DNA of 64,000 bases. Source: Planctomycetota bacterium. GTDB taxonomy: Bacteria; Planctomycetota; UBA1135. Below are positions 63,953 through 64,000 of this stretch, in pieces. The notes beneath the pieces were generated by a model that saw nothing but the letters and a program-made list of their open reading frames with translations, was not told the origin of the DNA and searched no databases. The stretch is taken from positions 267,274 through 331,273 of the forward strand of contig QQUA01000004.1 in assembly GCA_008501825.1 (NCBI GenBank). Reading direction: 5' to 3'. A program made the position numbers and the translations under genes. Within the stretch, counting starts at the first letter, position 1; each line of letters begins with the position of its first letter.

Positions 63953-64000
63953 GGAATCAGACCAAACGCCGTCCCGGGCTGAAGCAATGAAGGCCCTTCT
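63951..64000 (+). CDS. Start of an unidentified gene, cut by right edge
   Basis: An ATG at 63951 preceded by GGAAAG (8-12 bases) opens a frame reading MESDQTPSRAEAMKAL to the edge. Too short to identify. It diverges from the unknown gene. Confidence 0.4.
   Translation, partial: MESDQTPSRAEAMKAL

Noticed and set aside
1..64000. CRISPR arrays, restriction-modification, toxin-antitoxin pairs, biosynthetic clusters
   Set aside because: None of the proteins or repeat patterns seen fits these classes.

Overview
This 64 kb window is a high-GC bacterial chromosome segment. It most resembles Planctomycetota or a neighbouring phylum with a large secretome. The signs are a DUF1587/1592/1588/1585-type haem-motif protein paired with a Tat-exported DUF1552 protein, an arylsulfatase lipoprotein, a Tat-exported epimerase, very large secreted repeat proteins, ECF-type sigma factors beside a Ser/Thr kinase whose DFG motif reads DWG, and a fused formimidoyltransferase-cyclodeaminase. 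The assignment rests on gene content only and is moderate in confidence.

Layout. 1-4214: truncated PSD1-like protein and DUF1552 partner, with an IS element (26-bp inverted repeats) inserted at the 3' end of the DUF1552 gene. 4303-10760: metabolic genes (ftcD, SDR, sulfatase, cysteine-synthase-like enzyme, Tat epimerase). 10773-12355: four overlapping small genes on the minus strand (membrane protein, DUF4177, DUF123 GIY-YIG, GNAT). 12468-16324: a MerR regulator translationally coupled to a fused isobutyryl-CoA mutase (IcmF). 16427-20094: CopD-like membrane protein, toroid/discoidin secreted protein, SIRT5-like sirtuin. 20159-29595: two tandem ~1180-residue glycine-rich lipoproteins, a single-pass membrane protein and an unusual sigma factor, all on the minus strand. 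29762-45688: NCS2-like permease, a 2290-residue subtilase with twelve ~101-residue repeats, an FG-GAP propeller protein, a 1007-residue propeller protein and an Ig/esterase protein. 45831-49266: a sigma factor with a transmembrane kinase/TPR protein. 49260-57556: gluzincin-like peptidase, accD, Kelch protein, RlmN-like radical SAM enzyme, DUF4345 protein, trmJ and a cupin.

From tRNA-Asn(GTT) at 57676 onward the character changes. This is an accessory region with a fragment resembling a tRNA 3' end, two IS3-family remnants, scrambled IS66 pieces, a VOC protein, a TetR/SDR divergent pair with a clear palindromic operator, and a lower-GC gene of unknown function at the right edge. It looks like a small island built by repeated insertions next to the tRNA gene.

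I found no CRISPR array, prophage, recognisable defence system or biosynthetic cluster. The best candidate for something undescribed is the 20.1-29.6 kb locus, where a sigma factor is coupled to a membrane protein next to twin giant lipoproteins. The next most interesting items are the long-repeat subtilase and a C-terminal domain shared by two neighbouring secreted proteins. Start codons were chosen by eye, and secreted-protein functions are inferred from motifs.
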